Positions 50,643 through 60,442 of a DNA stretch of 64,000 nt are shown here, in pieces (position 1 is the stretch's first letter; every line of letters starts with the position of its first letter). Both the position numbers and the translations under genes were made by a program. The stretch is from Chachezhania sediminis. GTDB lineage: Bacteria > Pseudomonadota > Alphaproteobacteria > Rhodobacterales > Rhodobacteraceae. The notes under the pieces are model-generated. The model was not told the DNA's origin, searched no databases, and saw only the letters and a list, made by a program, of their open reading frames with translations. The DNA lies in NCBI RefSeq assembly GCF_009765275.1, contig NZ_VOPH01000001.1, positions 558,001 to 622,000 of the forward strand. Reading direction: 5' to 3'.

Positions 50643-52319
50643 ATGGCGGACGCAGCCATTCATGGCCACGAGCACGAGGACAACCGGAGTTTCTTCCAGC
50701 GTTGGTTCATGTCGACCAACCACAAGGACATCGGGATCCTCTATCTGTTCGTCGCCGGTGCAGTGGGCTTCATTTCGGTGTTGTTCACGATTTTCATGCG
50801 CCTCGAGCTCATGGTCCCCGGGGTCCAGCACATGTGCATGGAGGGCTTCCGGCTTTTCGGCAGTGCCGACACCTGCACCCCGAACGGACACCTCTGGAAC
50901 GTTCTGATCACCGCCCACGGCATCCTGATGATGTTCTTCGTGGTGATTCCGGCGCTCTTCGGCGGCTTCGGCAACTACTTCATGCCGCTGCAGATCGGTG
51001 CGCCGGACATGGCGTTCCCGCGGATGAACAACCTGTCCTTCTGGCTGTACGTCGCCGGCACCTCGCTGGCGGTCTGCTCGCTCTTCGTGCCGGGCGAGGC
51101 CGGGGGACAAGCCGGTGCCGGGACAGGCTGGGTCCTTTATCCACCCTTGTCGACAAGCGGTGCCAAGGGCATGTCGATGGACTTCGCGATCTTCGCGGTG
51201 CACCTTTCGGGCGCCTCGTCGATCCTGGGCGCCATCAACATGATCACGACCTTCCTGAACATGCGCGCCCCGGGCATGACCCTGTTCAAGGTGCCGCTGT
51301 TCGCCTGGTCGATCTTCGTCACCTCGTGGCTGATCCTTCTGTCGCTGCCGGTTCTGGCTGGCGCCATCACCATGCTGCTGATGGACCGTAACTTCGGTTT
51401 CGCGTTCTTCGATCCGGCCGGTGGCGGTGACCCGGTGCTGTACCAGCACATCCTGTGGTTCTTCGGCCACCCGGAAGTGTACATCATCATCCTGCCGGGC
51501 TTCGGCATCATTTCCCACGTGATCGCGACCTTCGCGCGCAAGCCGATCTTCGGCTACCTGCCGATGGTCTGGGCGCTGATTGCCATCGGAGTGCTGGGCT
51601 TCGTCGTGTGGGCACACCACATGTACACGGTCGGCCTGTCGCTGCACCAGCAGGCCTACTTCATGCTGGCCACCATGGTCATCGCGGTTCCGACCGGCGT
51701 GAAGGTGTTCAGCTGGCTGGCGACGATGTGGAAGGGCTCGATCGAATTCCGGGTCCCGATGCTCTGGGCCTTCGGCTTCCTGTTCCTGTTCACCGTGGGC
51801 GGCGTGACGGGCGTCATCCTGTCCCAGGCCGGCATCGACCGCTACTATCACGACACCTACTTCGTGGTCGCGCACTTCCACTATGTGATGTCGCTGGGCG
51901 CCGTCTTCGCCATCTTTGCCGGGATCTACTTCTACATCGGCAAGATGTCGGGCCGTCAGTATCCCGAGACACTGGGCAAGATCCACTTCTGGATGATGTT
52001 CATCGGTTCGAACCTGACCTTCTTCCCGCAGCACTTCCTGGGCCGTCAGGGCATGCCGCGCCGCTATATCGACTATCCGGAGCCCTTCGCGCTGTGGAAC
52101 TTCTGGTCGACCATCGGTGCGTTCATCTCCTTCGCCTCGTTCTGCCTGTTCATCTACATCGTGTACTACACCCTGACGAAGGGCGCGAAGGTGACCGAGA
52201 ACAACTACTGGAACGAATACGCGGACACGCTGGAATGGACCCTGCCCTCCCCACCGCCGGAGCACACCTTCGAGCAGCTGCCGAAGCGGGAAGACTGGGA
52301 CAAGGGTCACGCCCACTAA
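50643..52319 (+). CDS. ctaD: Cytochrome c oxidase subunit I
   Basis: A 558-residue aa3-type haem-copper oxidase subunit. The start has [10 protein letters not shown], the haem a ligand His is in [13 protein letters not shown], the CuB region carries the His-Tyr motif [17 protein letters not shown] (cross-linked His-Tyr), and the two CuB His plus haem a3 ligand are in [10 protein letters not shown]-like [13 protein letters not shown]. Twelve membrane helices. It is separate from subunits II and III, as is common in Rhodobacter. AGGAGG precedes the ATG. Confidence 0.97.
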   Translation: MADAAIHGHEHEDNRSFFQRWFMSTNHKDIGILYLFVAGAVGFISVLFTIFMRLELMVPGVQHMCMEGFRLFGSADTCTPNGHLWNVLITAHGILMMFFVVIPALFGGFGNYFMPLQIGAPDMAFPRMNNLSFWLYVAGTSLAVCSLFVPGEAGGQAGAGTGWVLYPPLSTSGAKGMSMDFAIFAVHLSGASSILGAINMITTFLNMRAPGMTLFKVPLFAWSIFVTSWLILLSLPVLAGAITMLLMDRNFGFAFFDPAGGGDPVLYQHILWFFGHPEVYIIILPGFGIISHVIATFARKPIFGYLPMVWALIAIGVLGFVVWAHHMYTVGLSLHQQAYFMLATMVIAVPTGVKVFSWLATMWKGSIEFRVPMLWAFGFLFLFTVGGVTGVILSQAGIDRYYHDTYFVVAHFHYVMSLGAVFAIFAGIYFYIGKMSGRQYPETLGKIHFWMMFIGSNLTFFPQHFLGRQGMPRRYIDYPEPFALWNFWSTIGAFISFASFCLFIYIVYYTLTKGAKVTENNYWNEYADTLEWTLPSPPPEHTFEQLPKREDWDKGHAH

Positions 52320-52346
52320 GGGCCGGACCAAAAGACCAGAACGACG

Positions 52347-52373
52347 AAAGGCGGGCCCGGGGGCCCGCCTTTT
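52347..52373 (+). terminator. Terminator after ctaD
   Basis: AAAGGCGGGCCC (52347-52358) pairs with GGGCCCGCCTTT (52361-52372), followed by TTCCTTTT. Confidence 0.82.
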
Positions 52374-52489
52374 CCTTTTGGGGCATGCTGCTGCCCGTCA
52401 GTGCCCGTTCAAACGGCAGAAGGTTCCGGCGTTCACCTGGCCTGCGCAGTTCCCATTGCAGACGCCGGATGCGGTGATACATTCCGGCC

Positions 52490-52981
52490 ATGCCATATGA
52501 CTGGACCAAGACCGACAGCCCCGATGCGCAGGAGCTTCAGCTCTGGCCGCACCAGTCGATGACGCCCGGCGGTTTCGCCATTGTCATGGGGGCCACGCTG
52601 GGACTGATGTTCGTGCCGCTGCTGTCCATCGTCGGCACGGTCCTGATCTGGGGGATCCTGCCCTTCGCGCTGATCGCGATCTGGGGGCTGTGGTTCGGGC
52701 TCAGACGGTCGAACCGCAATGCCCAGGTGCTGGAGATCCTGACGCTGACGGATACCCATGTGCACCTGGTACGGCAGAACCCCAAGGGCGAACGGAAGGA
52801 ATGGGACTGCAACCGCTATTGGGCCACGGCCGAGATGTATCCGTCCGGCGGGCCCGTCCCCCACTACGTCACCCTGCGCGGCGGCGGTCGCGAGGTCGAG
52901 ATCGGCGCATTCCTGTCGGAGGACGAGCGCAAGGCGCTCTACGAAGACCTGAAACGCGTACTTCGTCCCATCGCAGCCTAG
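52490..52981 (+). CDS. DUF2244 membrane protein
   Basis: A 163-residue protein with two closely spaced membrane helices (GGFAIVMGATLGLMFVPLL and VGTVLIWGILPFALIAIWGL) and a soluble C-terminal domain (EWDCNRYWATAEMYPSGGPVPHYV). DUF2244 genes commonly sit near cytochrome oxidase genes, as here. No function known. Confidence 0.88.
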   Translation: MPYDWTKTDSPDAQELQLWPHQSMTPGGFAIVMGATLGLMFVPLLSIVGTVLIWGILPFALIAIWGLWFGLRRSNRNAQVLEILTLTDTHVHLVRQNPKGERKEWDCNRYWATAEMYPSGGPVPHYVTLRGGGREVEIGAFLSEDERKALYEDLKRVLRPIAA

Positions 52982-53069
52982 GCCGCACTGTCAGGCACCG
53001 TTCAATGAGCTGGAGCGGCTATCCAAGGGCCCCGCCCGGAACGGCGGTGCAGGCCGCAGGCCTGCGTCT

Positions 53070-53088
53070 GGGTGGGCGGGTGGGTGGG
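53070..53088 (+). other. Five-tract G-quadruplex motif
   Basis: GGGTGGGCGGGTGGGTGGG has five GGG tracts with one-base loops, the strongest class of parallel G-quadruplex sequence. It lies in the 3' untranslated region after DUF2244 on the plus strand, 82 bp before the convergent YqeY-like gene end. Confidence 0.8.
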
Positions 53089-53177
53089 TGCGGATCCGGG
53101 CGCGGGGGCGCCGGACGGGCCTCGTCTATCTGTCGGTAATCAGGTCCTCCGCCGGCGGAACCGGCGGCAAAGGGACA

Positions 53178-53654
53178 TCAGGCCTTGGCGCCACCGGCAC
53201 ACAGCCGGTCCTTCACCATCGGGCCGACCCGGGCGAAATCCATCTGGCCGGTATGGCGGGCCTTCAGCTCTGCCATCACCTTGCCCATGTCGCGAATCGA
53301 ACAGGCGCCGCTGTCGGAAATCGCGGCGTCGACCGCATTGGCGGTTTCGTCGGGATCCATCTGGCGGGGCAGGAACTCGGCGATCACCTCGATCTCCTGG
53401 CGTTCCCGGTCTGCCAGGTCCAGCCGCCCGCCCTCTTCATAGGCACGCGCGCTTTCCTGGCGTTGCTTGGTCATGCGGCCCAGAATGGCCAGCACGTCGC
53501 GGTCGTCGCAGCACGCGTCGTCACCCGTTCCCCTCAGGGCGATGTCGCGATCCTTGATAGCCGCATTGATCAGCCGCAACGTCGACAGGCGCAGTTCCGC
53601 CTTGTCCTTCATTGCCTGCTTGAGGGCCGTGGTGACCCGAGTGCGTACAGTCAT
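53178..53654 (-). CDS. GatB/YqeY-domain protein
   Basis: A 158-residue helical protein of the YqeY family, related to the tail of the GatB amidotransferase subunit. The core reads LKQAMKDKAELRLSTLRLINAAIKDRDIA and ends DMGKVMAELKARHTGQMDFARV. Function unresolved; tRNA-related roles are suggested for the family. ATG at 53654 with GGAAAG upstream. It is divergent from carA. Confidence 0.92.
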   Translation of the reverse strand: MTVRTRVTTALKQAMKDKAELRLSTLRLINAAIKDRDIALRGTGDDACCDDRDVLAILGRMTKQRQESARAYEEGGRLDLADRERQEIEVIAEFLPRQMDPDETANAVDAAISDSGACSIRDMGKVMAELKARHTGQMDFARVGPMVKDRLCAGGAKA

Positions 53655-53902
53655 CAAATGCGCTTTCCGTCCTTGCCGGTTCAAACACCGAGAGATAGTC
53701 ACTGACACCCCCTGGCGCAACAACGCTGGTTACTGCAACCGGCACCTTAACACAACGGCCCGCTGCGGGTGCAAAGAAAATGCTGCGCTGCGTCACGAGC
53801 CCCCTTTGCGCTTGACCTCATCGGCGCTGGACCCTAGTGCTCGGCCGATTTGCCCGCCCGCTGCCGTCCGCCACGGTTGCCCCAACCGACGAGGTCTGCC
53901 CG

Positions 53903-55099
53903 ATGCCCGATCAGTCTGCCCCCCTCCTGCCCTCTGCCACCGCGATCAAGGCGCCGACCGCCTGTCTCGCCCTGACCGACGGAACCGTCTTTTATGGCCA
54001 CGGCTTCGGCGCTACCGGCCAGACGGTGGCCGAACTGTGCTTCAACACCGCCATGACCGGCTATCAGGAGATCATGACCGATCCGTCCTATGCCGGGCAG
54101 GTCGTGACCTTCACCTTCCCCCATATCGGCAATACCGGCGTGAACCCGGAAGACGATGAAACCGCCGATCCGGTCGCCGCCGGAATGGTGGTCAAGTGGG
54201 ATCCGACCACACCGTCCAACTGGCGCTCGGCCGAGGATCTGGGCACCTGGCTGGCCCGGCGCGGACGGATCGCCATCGGCGGCATCGACACGCGGCGGCT
54301 GACGCGCGCGATCCGCCAGCGGGGCGCGCCCCATGTGGCCCTGGCCCATAACCCGGACGGCAATTTCGACATCCCGGCCATGATGGCCGCGGCCCGGGCC
54401 TTTCCCGGCCTGACCGGGGCGGACCTGGCCAAGGACGTGACCTGCGCCCAGTCCTATCGCTGGGACGAGATGCGGTGGGCCTGGCCCGACGGCTATACCC
54501 GGCAGACCGCACCCGTGCACAAGGTCGTGGCCATCGACTATGGCGCCAAGCGCAACATCCTGCGCTGCCTCGCCACTGTCGGCTGCGACGTGACCGTCCT
54601 GCCCGCGACCGCCACGGCGGAAGAGGTGATGGCCCACGAGCCCGAAGGTCTGTTCCTGTCGAACGGCCCCGGCGATCCGGCCGCCACCGGCACCTATGCC
54701 GTGCCGATGATCAAGGAGATCCTGGACAAGACGGACCTGCCGATCTTCGGCATTTGCCTGGGTCACCAGATGCTGGGCATCGCGCTCGGCGCGCAGACGA
54801 TCAAGATGAACCACGGCCATCACGGCGCCAACCACCCGGTGAAGGATCTGGAAACCGGCAAGGTTGAAATCACCTCGATGAACCACGGCTTTGCCATCGA
54901 CAGCCAGTCGCTGCCGGCCGGCGTGATCGAAACCCACCGGTCGCTGTTCGACGGGTCGAATTGCGGCATCCGCATGACCGACCGACCGGTCTTCTCGGTC
55001 CAGTACCACCCCGAGGCCAGCCCGGGCCCGCAGGACAGTTTCTACCTGTTCGAACGCTTCGTCACCGCGATGAAGGCCCGCGCGGCCGCCACGGCATGA
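53903..55099 (+). CDS. carA: Carbamoyl-phosphate synthase small subunit
   Basis: A 398-residue glutaminase subunit making ammonia for carbamoyl phosphate (pyrimidine and arginine synthesis). The N-terminal carA domain has GTVFYGHGFGATGQTVAELCFNT; the C-terminal class I glutaminase has FLSNGPGDP, the nucleophile in FGICLGHQML, and the His-Glu pair in QYHPEASPGP. ATG at 53903 (GAGG upstream) is taken over a GTG at 53837. The large subunit carB is not adjacent. Confidence 0.96.
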   Translation: MPDQSAPLLPSATAIKAPTACLALTDGTVFYGHGFGATGQTVAELCFNTAMTGYQEIMTDPSYAGQVVTFTFPHIGNTGVNPEDDETADPVAAGMVVKWDPTTPSNWRSAEDLGTWLARRGRIAIGGIDTRRLTRAIRQRGAPHVALAHNPDGNFDIPAMMAAARAFPGLTGADLAKDVTCAQSYRWDEMRWAWPDGYTRQTAPVHKVVAIDYGAKRNILRCLATVGCDVTVLPATATAEEVMAHEPEGLFLSNGPGDPAATGTYAVPMIKEILDKTDLPIFGICLGHQMLGIALGAQTIKMNHGHHGANHPVKDLETGKVEITSMNHGFAIDSQSLPAGVIETHRSLFDGSNCGIRMTDRPVFSVQYHPEASPGPQDSFYLFERFVTAMKARAAATA

Positions 55100-55161
55100 C
55101 GCGCCCCATCGAAATGTCCGCATGACGGGGCCATCCGTTCCGTCCGGCGCATTTCGAACGA

Positions 55162-55180
55162 GGTTAACGTTGCGTTAACC
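55162..55180. promoter_or_regulatory. Perfect CtrA box upstream of the MshEN-GT2 gene
   Basis: GGTTAACGTTGCGTTAACC contains TTAA-N7-TTAAC, the full CtrA consensus, and is also a perfect inverted repeat with 8-bp arms. It is centred 58 bp before the ATG, so direct CtrA control is likely (inference from the motif). Confidence 0.7.
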
Positions 55181-55227
55181 ACGCCTGGCCCAAGGTAACC
55201 GCCAAAACAGCGGTGCAGGGCCAGGTC

Positions 55228-57207
55228 ATGACGGAAAAAGGCGCGCAGCGACGGGCCGGACCGGAACCGGTTCGCGTGCCCCGGGTTGCGCGCGGCAGCG
55301 GACTTGGACCCGGATTCCCGGGCGACATCGGCTGGGACCACGGGCTGGCCCCGCCCCGCCCGCCGCTGACCGCGCCGGACAAGCCGCTGGGCCGGCACCT
55401 GGTCGAATCCGGCGACCTGTCGCAATCCAGGCTGGTCGCGGCTCTTCACCTGCAACGGCGCCTGTCCGCCGCCCTGGGCGAAATTCTGGTGTCCGAGAAC
55501 TGGACCACGCCGGAAGCTGTGCAGCGGGCTCTGTCGCACCAGTACGACCTGCCGCGGATCGACCTGAACCTGACGCCGCCGGACCCGGCGCTGGCGGGTC
55601 TGTGCCCCTATACGTTCTGGCTCCGCTTCGGCGCGATCCCCTGGCGCCGGCGCGAGGACGGGGTGCTTCTGGTCGCCCTTTCGCAGCCCGACCTGTTCCC
55701 CCGCCTGTCCGCCGCCCTGTCCGACCGGCTGCGCGGCTGCGCGCCCGTCCTGTCGCCCGCCCACCAGATCGAGGCCGCGACGCAGGAGATGTTCCAGGTC
55801 GACATGACCCTGGACGCCGCAGCCCGCGTGCCCGAGGCATTCAGCTGCCGCAGCTGGCAGGACGTGGCGATCTGGCGCCGGGCCGGATGGCTGGGCCTGC
55901 TGGCCCTTTTCGTGACGCTGGCGCCGCAGGCGGCCACCGTGGGTTTCGTCCACCTGTCGATGCTGGCGCTGGTCCTGTTTTCCGGCCTGCGGCTGACCGG
56001 GCTTCTGGGGCACCTGCTGGACCGTTCGCCCGGAACTGCCGGGCTGATCACGTCGCGCCCCTTGGCCCTGACCGAACGGTTGCCCCGGGTGTCGATGCTG
56101 GTCCCGCTCTACAAGGAAGCCGCGATTGCCGACACGTTGATCCGGCGGCTGTCGCGGCTGACTTATCCCAAGGCCCTGCTGGACGTGATCCTGGTGCTGG
56201 AGGAAGGCGACACCACCACGCGGCAGACCATCGCCGGCACAGACCTGCCCCCCTGGATGCGCCTGGTCGAGGTGCCGGGCCTGGGCAGCCTGCGCACCAA
56301 GCCGCGGGCGATGAACTATGCCCTGAACTTGTGCCGCGGCGACATCGTGGGCGTCTGGGATGCCGAGGATGCGCCCTCGCCCGACCAGATCGACCTGGTC
56401 GTTGCCCGTTTTGCCAAGGCGCCCGCCGACACGGTCTGCCTGCAGGGAATCCTGGATTTCTACAACCCGCGCAGCAACTGGATGGCCCGCTGTTTCACCA
56501 TCGAATATGCCAGCTGGTTCCGGATCGTCCTGCCGGGCATCGCGCGGCTGGGGCTGGTCATCCCGCTGGGTGGCACGACCTTCTTCATCCGCCGCGCCGC
56601 ACTGGAACGGCTGGGCGGCTGGGATGCCCACAACGTGACGGAAGACGCGGACCTTGGCGTCCGCATCGCCCGCGCAGGTTACCGGACCGAAATCCTGCAC
56701 ACCGTCACCTACGAGGAGGCGAACTGCCGTCTCTGGCCCTGGATCCGGCAGCGATCCCGCTGGCTGAAGGGCTTCATGGTGACCTACCTGGTCCACATGC
56801 GCGGGCCCATGCAGCTGTGGCGCGAGCTGGGCACGCTGAAGTTCCTGGGCTTCCAGGCCTTCTTTCTGGGCACCTGCGGGCAGTTCCTGCTGGCGCCCGC
56901 GCTCTGGTCCTGCTGGGCGATGGTGTTCGGCCTGTGGCATCCGCTGACAGATGTCCTGTCCCGTGGCACGGTCGTGACAGGCGTGGCCCTGACCCTGGGG
57001 GCCGAAGTGCTGACCATCACCGTCGGCATGATCGCGGCTCTCCACGCCAACCGGCGCGGGCTGATGGGCTGGGCGCCGACGATGTTCTTCTATTTCCCGC
57101 TGGCCACCGTCGCCGCCTACAAGGCGCTGCTGGAACTGTTCTGGCGCCCCTATTTCTGGGACAAGACCGCCCACGGCAAGGAAAAGGCCCAGATCGTTTT
57201 GGACTGA
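55228..57207 (+). CDS. MshEN domain-GT2 glycosyltransferase fusion
   Basis: A 659-residue membrane glycosyltransferase. The N-terminal part holds two 24-residue MshEN motifs, P53-Q76 (PLGRHLVESGDLS...) and A82-Q105, separated by exactly five residues, the 24-5-24 layout of the c-di-GMP-binding MshEN domain. The first residue of each motif is Pro/Ala rather than Arg, which may weaken binding. After membrane helices near 200-260 the GT2 domain has DxD (WDAEDA), TED (VTEDADLG) and QxxRW (RQRSRW), the processive-synthase set. The product is unknown, probably an exopolysaccharide. ATG at 55228 is preferred to an upstream GTG. Confidence 0.9.
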   Translation: MTEKGAQRRAGPEPVRVPRVARGSGLGPGFPGDIGWDHGLAPPRPPLTAPDKPLGRHLVESGDLSQSRLVAALHLQRRLSAALGEILVSENWTTPEAVQRALSHQYDLPRIDLNLTPPDPALAGLCPYTFWLRFGAIPWRRREDGVLLVALSQPDLFPRLSAALSDRLRGCAPVLSPAHQIEAATQEMFQVDMTLDAAARVPEAFSCRSWQDVAIWRRAGWLGLLALFVTLAPQAATVGFVHLSMLALVLFSGLRLTGLLGHLLDRSPGTAGLITSRPLALTERLPRVSMLVPLYKEAAIADTLIRRLSRLTYPKALLDVILVLEEGDTTTRQTIAGTDLPPWMRLVEVPGLGSLRTKPRAMNYALNLCRGDIVGVWDAEDAPSPDQIDLVVARFAKAPADTVCLQGILDFYNPRSNWMARCFTIEYASWFRIVLPGIARLGLVIPLGGTTFFIRRAALERLGGWDAHNVTEDADLGVRIARAGYRTEILHTVTYEEANCRLWPWIRQRSRWLKGFMVTYLVHMRGPMQLWRELGTLKFLGFQAFFLGTCGQFLLAPALWSCWAMVFGLWHPLTDVLSRGTVVTGVALTLGAEVLTITVGMIAALHANRRGLMGWAPTMFFYFPLATVAAYKALLELFWRPYFWDKTAHGKEKAQIVLD

Positions 57208-57357
57208 GGCAGGGCTTCGGACCCGGATCGGACGTCTGCCCGCCGCTTGCCTTCGCGTCAGCCGCCAGCGGCCTCCCGTCCCCACTGACGTCCCCGTGCA
57301 GGGCATGGGCCGCGATGTCCGGGTTTCTTCCGGCGGGCCCGGGCGAACCGCGCCGGC

Positions 57358-58032
57358 TCAGATCCCCGGGTCGCGCCCGCTTTCCCGCGTCTCTGCGTCC
57401 TGCCGCAGGCGGGTCATGAAGGCGATGGAGATATGGTCGCTCAGCGCCTTTTCGGCCGCGTCGCTGTCGCGGGCGGCGATGGCCTCGACGATGGCGTGGT
57501 GCTCTCCTTGCGCGATCTCTCCCCGTCCCCGCGCCGCCAGGGATGTCGTGGCCATCAGCGCCATGGTCCGGTGCACCAGGTCCAGTTGCTGGACAAGATA
57601 ACGGTTATGGGACGCCAGGTGGATCTGCTTGTGGAAACGGCGGTTGGCGCGGGCCAGGGCGGCCGGGTCGTTGACCAACTGATCGTCAGCATCGACCATC
57701 AGGCGCAGGACGCGGATTTCTTCCTCGGTCGCGTGCTGGGCCGCCAGACGGGCCGCCAGCCCCTCCAGTTCCCGCCGGACGACGTAAAGTTCGGACATCT
57801 GGTTGTGGTCCAGTGCCGCCACGATCAGCGACCGGCCGTCGCGTTCCAGCAGGGACTGCGTTTCCAGCCTTTGCAGCGCCTCGCGGATTGGCGTGCGCGA
57901 GACGCCGAAACGGTCCGCCAGATCGCTTTCCACCAGACGGTCGCCCGGACGGAAAACGCCCACGTCGATCGCCTCCAGGATCAGGCCATAGGCATCGGTG
58001 GGGGACGGGCGCGGCGCGCGGGAAGAGGGCAT
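57358..58032 (-). CDS. GntR-family (FadR subfamily) regulator
   Basis: A 224-residue regulator. The N-terminal winged HTH is IDVGVFRPGDRLVESDLADR then GVSRTPIREALQRLE, and the C-terminal FCD ligand domain includes RRELEGLAARLAA, RRFHKQIHLASHN and EHHAIVEAI, with metal-binding His. ATG at 58032 is chosen; weaker longer starts exist. It is divergent from the HAD phosphatase gene, 133 bp away. Confidence 0.9.
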   Translation of the reverse strand: MPSSRAPRPSPTDAYGLILEAIDVGVFRPGDRLVESDLADRFGVSRTPIREALQRLETQSLLERDGRSLIVAALDHNQMSELYVVRRELEGLAARLAAQHATEEEIRVLRLMVDADDQLVNDPAALARANRRFHKQIHLASHNRYLVQQLDLVHRTMALMATTSLAARGRGEIAQGEHHAIVEAIAARDSDAAEKALSDHISIAFMTRLRQDAETRESGRDPGI

Positions 58033-58165
58033 CGTCAGGGCTCGGACCGGGACGCGCGACATGCGCAGGATCCGCAAAGGTCTACAGGTCCGCCCCCCAC
58101 GGGGCAAGCGCCGCGGGCCCCAGTGATCGATTGCAGCTGCGACCGGCACCAACTACACGGGAACC

Positions 58166-58810
58166 ATGGTCAAAACCGCTTTCTCGCATGTCACGCAATG
58201 GGTGTTCGATCTGGACAACACCCTTTATCCGCCCGAAGCCCGTCTGTTCGATCAGATGGAGGTCCGGATGACCCGCTATGTCATGGACGTGGCCGGGGTG
58301 GACTGGGCCGAGGCCGACCGCCTGCGGGGCCAGTACTGGCAGGCCCATGGCACCACGTTGGCCGGGCTGATGGCGGACCATGACATCGACACCGGGCACT
58401 ATCTGACCCATGTCCACGACATCACTCTGGATCACCTGGTCCACGACATGGCGCTGGAAGCCGGGATCGCCGCCCTGCCCGGCCGCCGGATCGTGTTCAC
58501 CAACGGCACGGCCGCCTATGCAGCCCGCGTGCTGGACGCCCGCGGCATCCGTCCCCTGTTCCACGCCATCTACGGGATCGAGGAGGCAGGCCTTGTCCCC
58601 AAGCCCGACCTGCGCGCCTACGAACGGATCTTTGCCCTGGACGGCATCGACCCTGAAAAGGCCGCGATGTTCGAGGATTCGCCGCGCAACCTGATCGCCC
58701 CGCACGAGTTGGGGATGCAGACGGTCCACGTGGCGCCGGAACCGGTCTTTGCCGATTACATCCACCATCATACCAACGATCTGGCGGCCTTTCTGCGGGC
58801 GCTGCACTAG
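58166..58810 (+). CDS. HAD-family pyrimidine 5'-nucleotidase
   Basis: A 214-residue phosphatase. HAD motifs: nucleophile in FDLDNTLYPP, motif II in VFTNGTAAYA, Lys in LVPKPDLRAYE, and acidic motif IV in AMFEDSPRNL. It belongs to the SDT1/PHM8-like pyrimidine 5'-nucleotidase subgroup. It is divergent from GntR. Confidence 0.9.
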   Translation: MVKTAFSHVTQWVFDLDNTLYPPEARLFDQMEVRMTRYVMDVAGVDWAEADRLRGQYWQAHGTTLAGLMADHDIDTGHYLTHVHDITLDHLVHDMALEAGIAALPGRRIVFTNGTAAYAARVLDARGIRPLFHAIYGIEEAGLVPKPDLRAYERIFALDGIDPEKAAMFEDSPRNLIAPHELGMQTVHVAPEPVFADYIHHHTNDLAAFLRALH

Positions 58811-59018
58811 GACGCCTGATTACACATCAAAGGCCCGCCCGGCTGCAGGCCGGCCGCCCCCACCGACTGAAACGGAAGGCCGCCGCCGCCCGTCCCGCCG
58901 CTCCTCCGACGTCCCGCCTGCATTGATCGTTGCAGCATGGTCGCACCCCGCGATGCACCCTGCCCTTTGCACCGGCGGCCAATCGGCGCTAGACAGCCTC
59001 ACGGCGAAGGAGAAGGCC

Positions 59019-60224
59019 ATGACCGAAAGCTGCGATGTCCTGATTGTCGGTGGCGGGATTGCCGGACTGGCGGCGGCGGCGGCCTTCGGACAGGCCGGGT
59101 TCCGGGTGATCTGCGTCGACCCCACCCCCCCCGTGACCAGCGCCGAGGCCACCGATGCCGACCGGCGCACCACCGCCTTCCTGCAGCCGGCCCGCGCGCT
59201 TCTGGATCGGATCGGCCTGTGGGACCGCCTTGCGCCCCATGCAAGCCCGCTTCAGATCATGCGCATCGTCGATGCCGGCGGCGAGGCCCCCGCCCCCCGC
59301 GTCGTCCGCGACTTCGACTCCCGCGATCTGTCGGATGCGCCCTTCGGGTGGAACCTGCCCAACTGGCTGCTGCGGCGCGAAATGTCGGCGCGGCTGGCGG
59401 ATCTGCCCTCGGTCGACTTCCGCCCCGGCCGCGCGGCCCGGCGCCTGTTCACGCGCGAGGCCAACGCCATCGTCACCCTGGACGACGGCGCCCGGATCGA
59501 CACGAAACTGGTCATCGCCGCCGACGGCCGCCGGTCGGCCATGCGGGCCGCAGCCGGCATCGGCGTCCGGACCTTCCGCTATGGCCAGAAAGCGCTGGCC
59601 TTTGCCGTCACCCATCCCGAACCCCACAACAACGTCTCGACCGAAATCCACCGCACGGGCGGCCCCTTCACGCTGGTGCCCCTGCCTGACCTCGACGGCA
59701 AGCCGTCCTCGGCCGTGGTCTGGATGGAACGTGGCCCCCGTGCGCTGGCGCTGATGGAGTTGGAGGCCGCGGCCTTCGAGGCCAGGATGACAGAACGCTC
59801 CTGCGGCCTGCTGGGCCCGCTGACGCTCGCCTCGCCCCGGTCGGTCTGGCCCATCATCAGCCAGATCGCCGACCGGCTGACCGATGAACGCCTTGTCCTG
59901 ATGGCCGAGGCCGCCCATGTCGTGCCCCCGATCGGCGCGCAGGGTCTGAACATGTCGCTGGCGGACCTGGCCTGCCTGCTGGATCTGGCCGCGGCGCGGC
60001 CGGAAGGTCTGGGCGACCGGCAGATGCTGGACGCCTATGCCAAGGCCCGGCACGGCGATATCCGCCTGCGTGTCCAGGGGATCGACCTTCTGAACCGCGC
60101 CTCAATGGCGGCACCCGCCCTGATGCGGGATGCCCGCGCCGCCGGGATCGCGGCGCTTTATGCCGCGCCGCCCGTGCGTCAGCTGCTGATGGAAATGGGC
60201 CTGGGCCTGCGCCGCGCCGGCTGA
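59019..60224 (+). CDS. UbiH/Coq6-type FAD hydroxylase
   Basis: A 401-residue flavin monooxygenase of the ubiquinone-biosynthesis type. FAD-binding GGGIAGLAAAAAFGQAG, DG motif VIAADGRRSAMR, and second motif AEAAHVVPPIGAQGLNMSLAD. It probably hydroxylates a ubiquinone precursor ring, but which carbon cannot be told. AAGGAG precedes the ATG; longer in-frame starts are rejected. Confidence 0.9.
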   Translation: MTESCDVLIVGGGIAGLAAAAAFGQAGFRVICVDPTPPVTSAEATDADRRTTAFLQPARALLDRIGLWDRLAPHASPLQIMRIVDAGGEAPAPRVVRDFDSRDLSDAPFGWNLPNWLLRREMSARLADLPSVDFRPGRAARRLFTREANAIVTLDDGARIDTKLVIAADGRRSAMRAAAGIGVRTFRYGQKALAFAVTHPEPHNNVSTEIHRTGGPFTLVPLPDLDGKPSSAVVWMERGPRALALMELEAAAFEARMTERSCGLLGPLTLASPRSVWPIISQIADRLTDERLVLMAEAAHVVPPIGAQGLNMSLADLACLLDLAAARPEGLGDRQMLDAYAKARHGDIRLRVQGIDLLNRASMAAPALMRDARAAGIAALYAAPPVRQLLMEMGLGLRRAG

Positions 60225-60442
60225 TCCGGCCCGCGCTGCCACACCGTCCCGAAACGCTTCCGACGACGCCGCGCAAACGCGCAAGGCGGGGGCATGTCCG
60301 TGCAATCCCCGATCCCGTCGCAGCCTTTCTGTGCATGGCCGCCATGCAAGTATTCCAAGTTCGTTGAAAGGCCCGGACACAGAATTAATTAAGGCTCGTC
60401 AGTCAGGTTGCTTGCCTGACATCACAGGGATTCGGCCCCGCC

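Noticed and set aside
53837-53902. GTG start for carA 22 codons upstream
   Set aside because: ATG at 53903 has GAGG at proper spacing and gives the usual CarA length.
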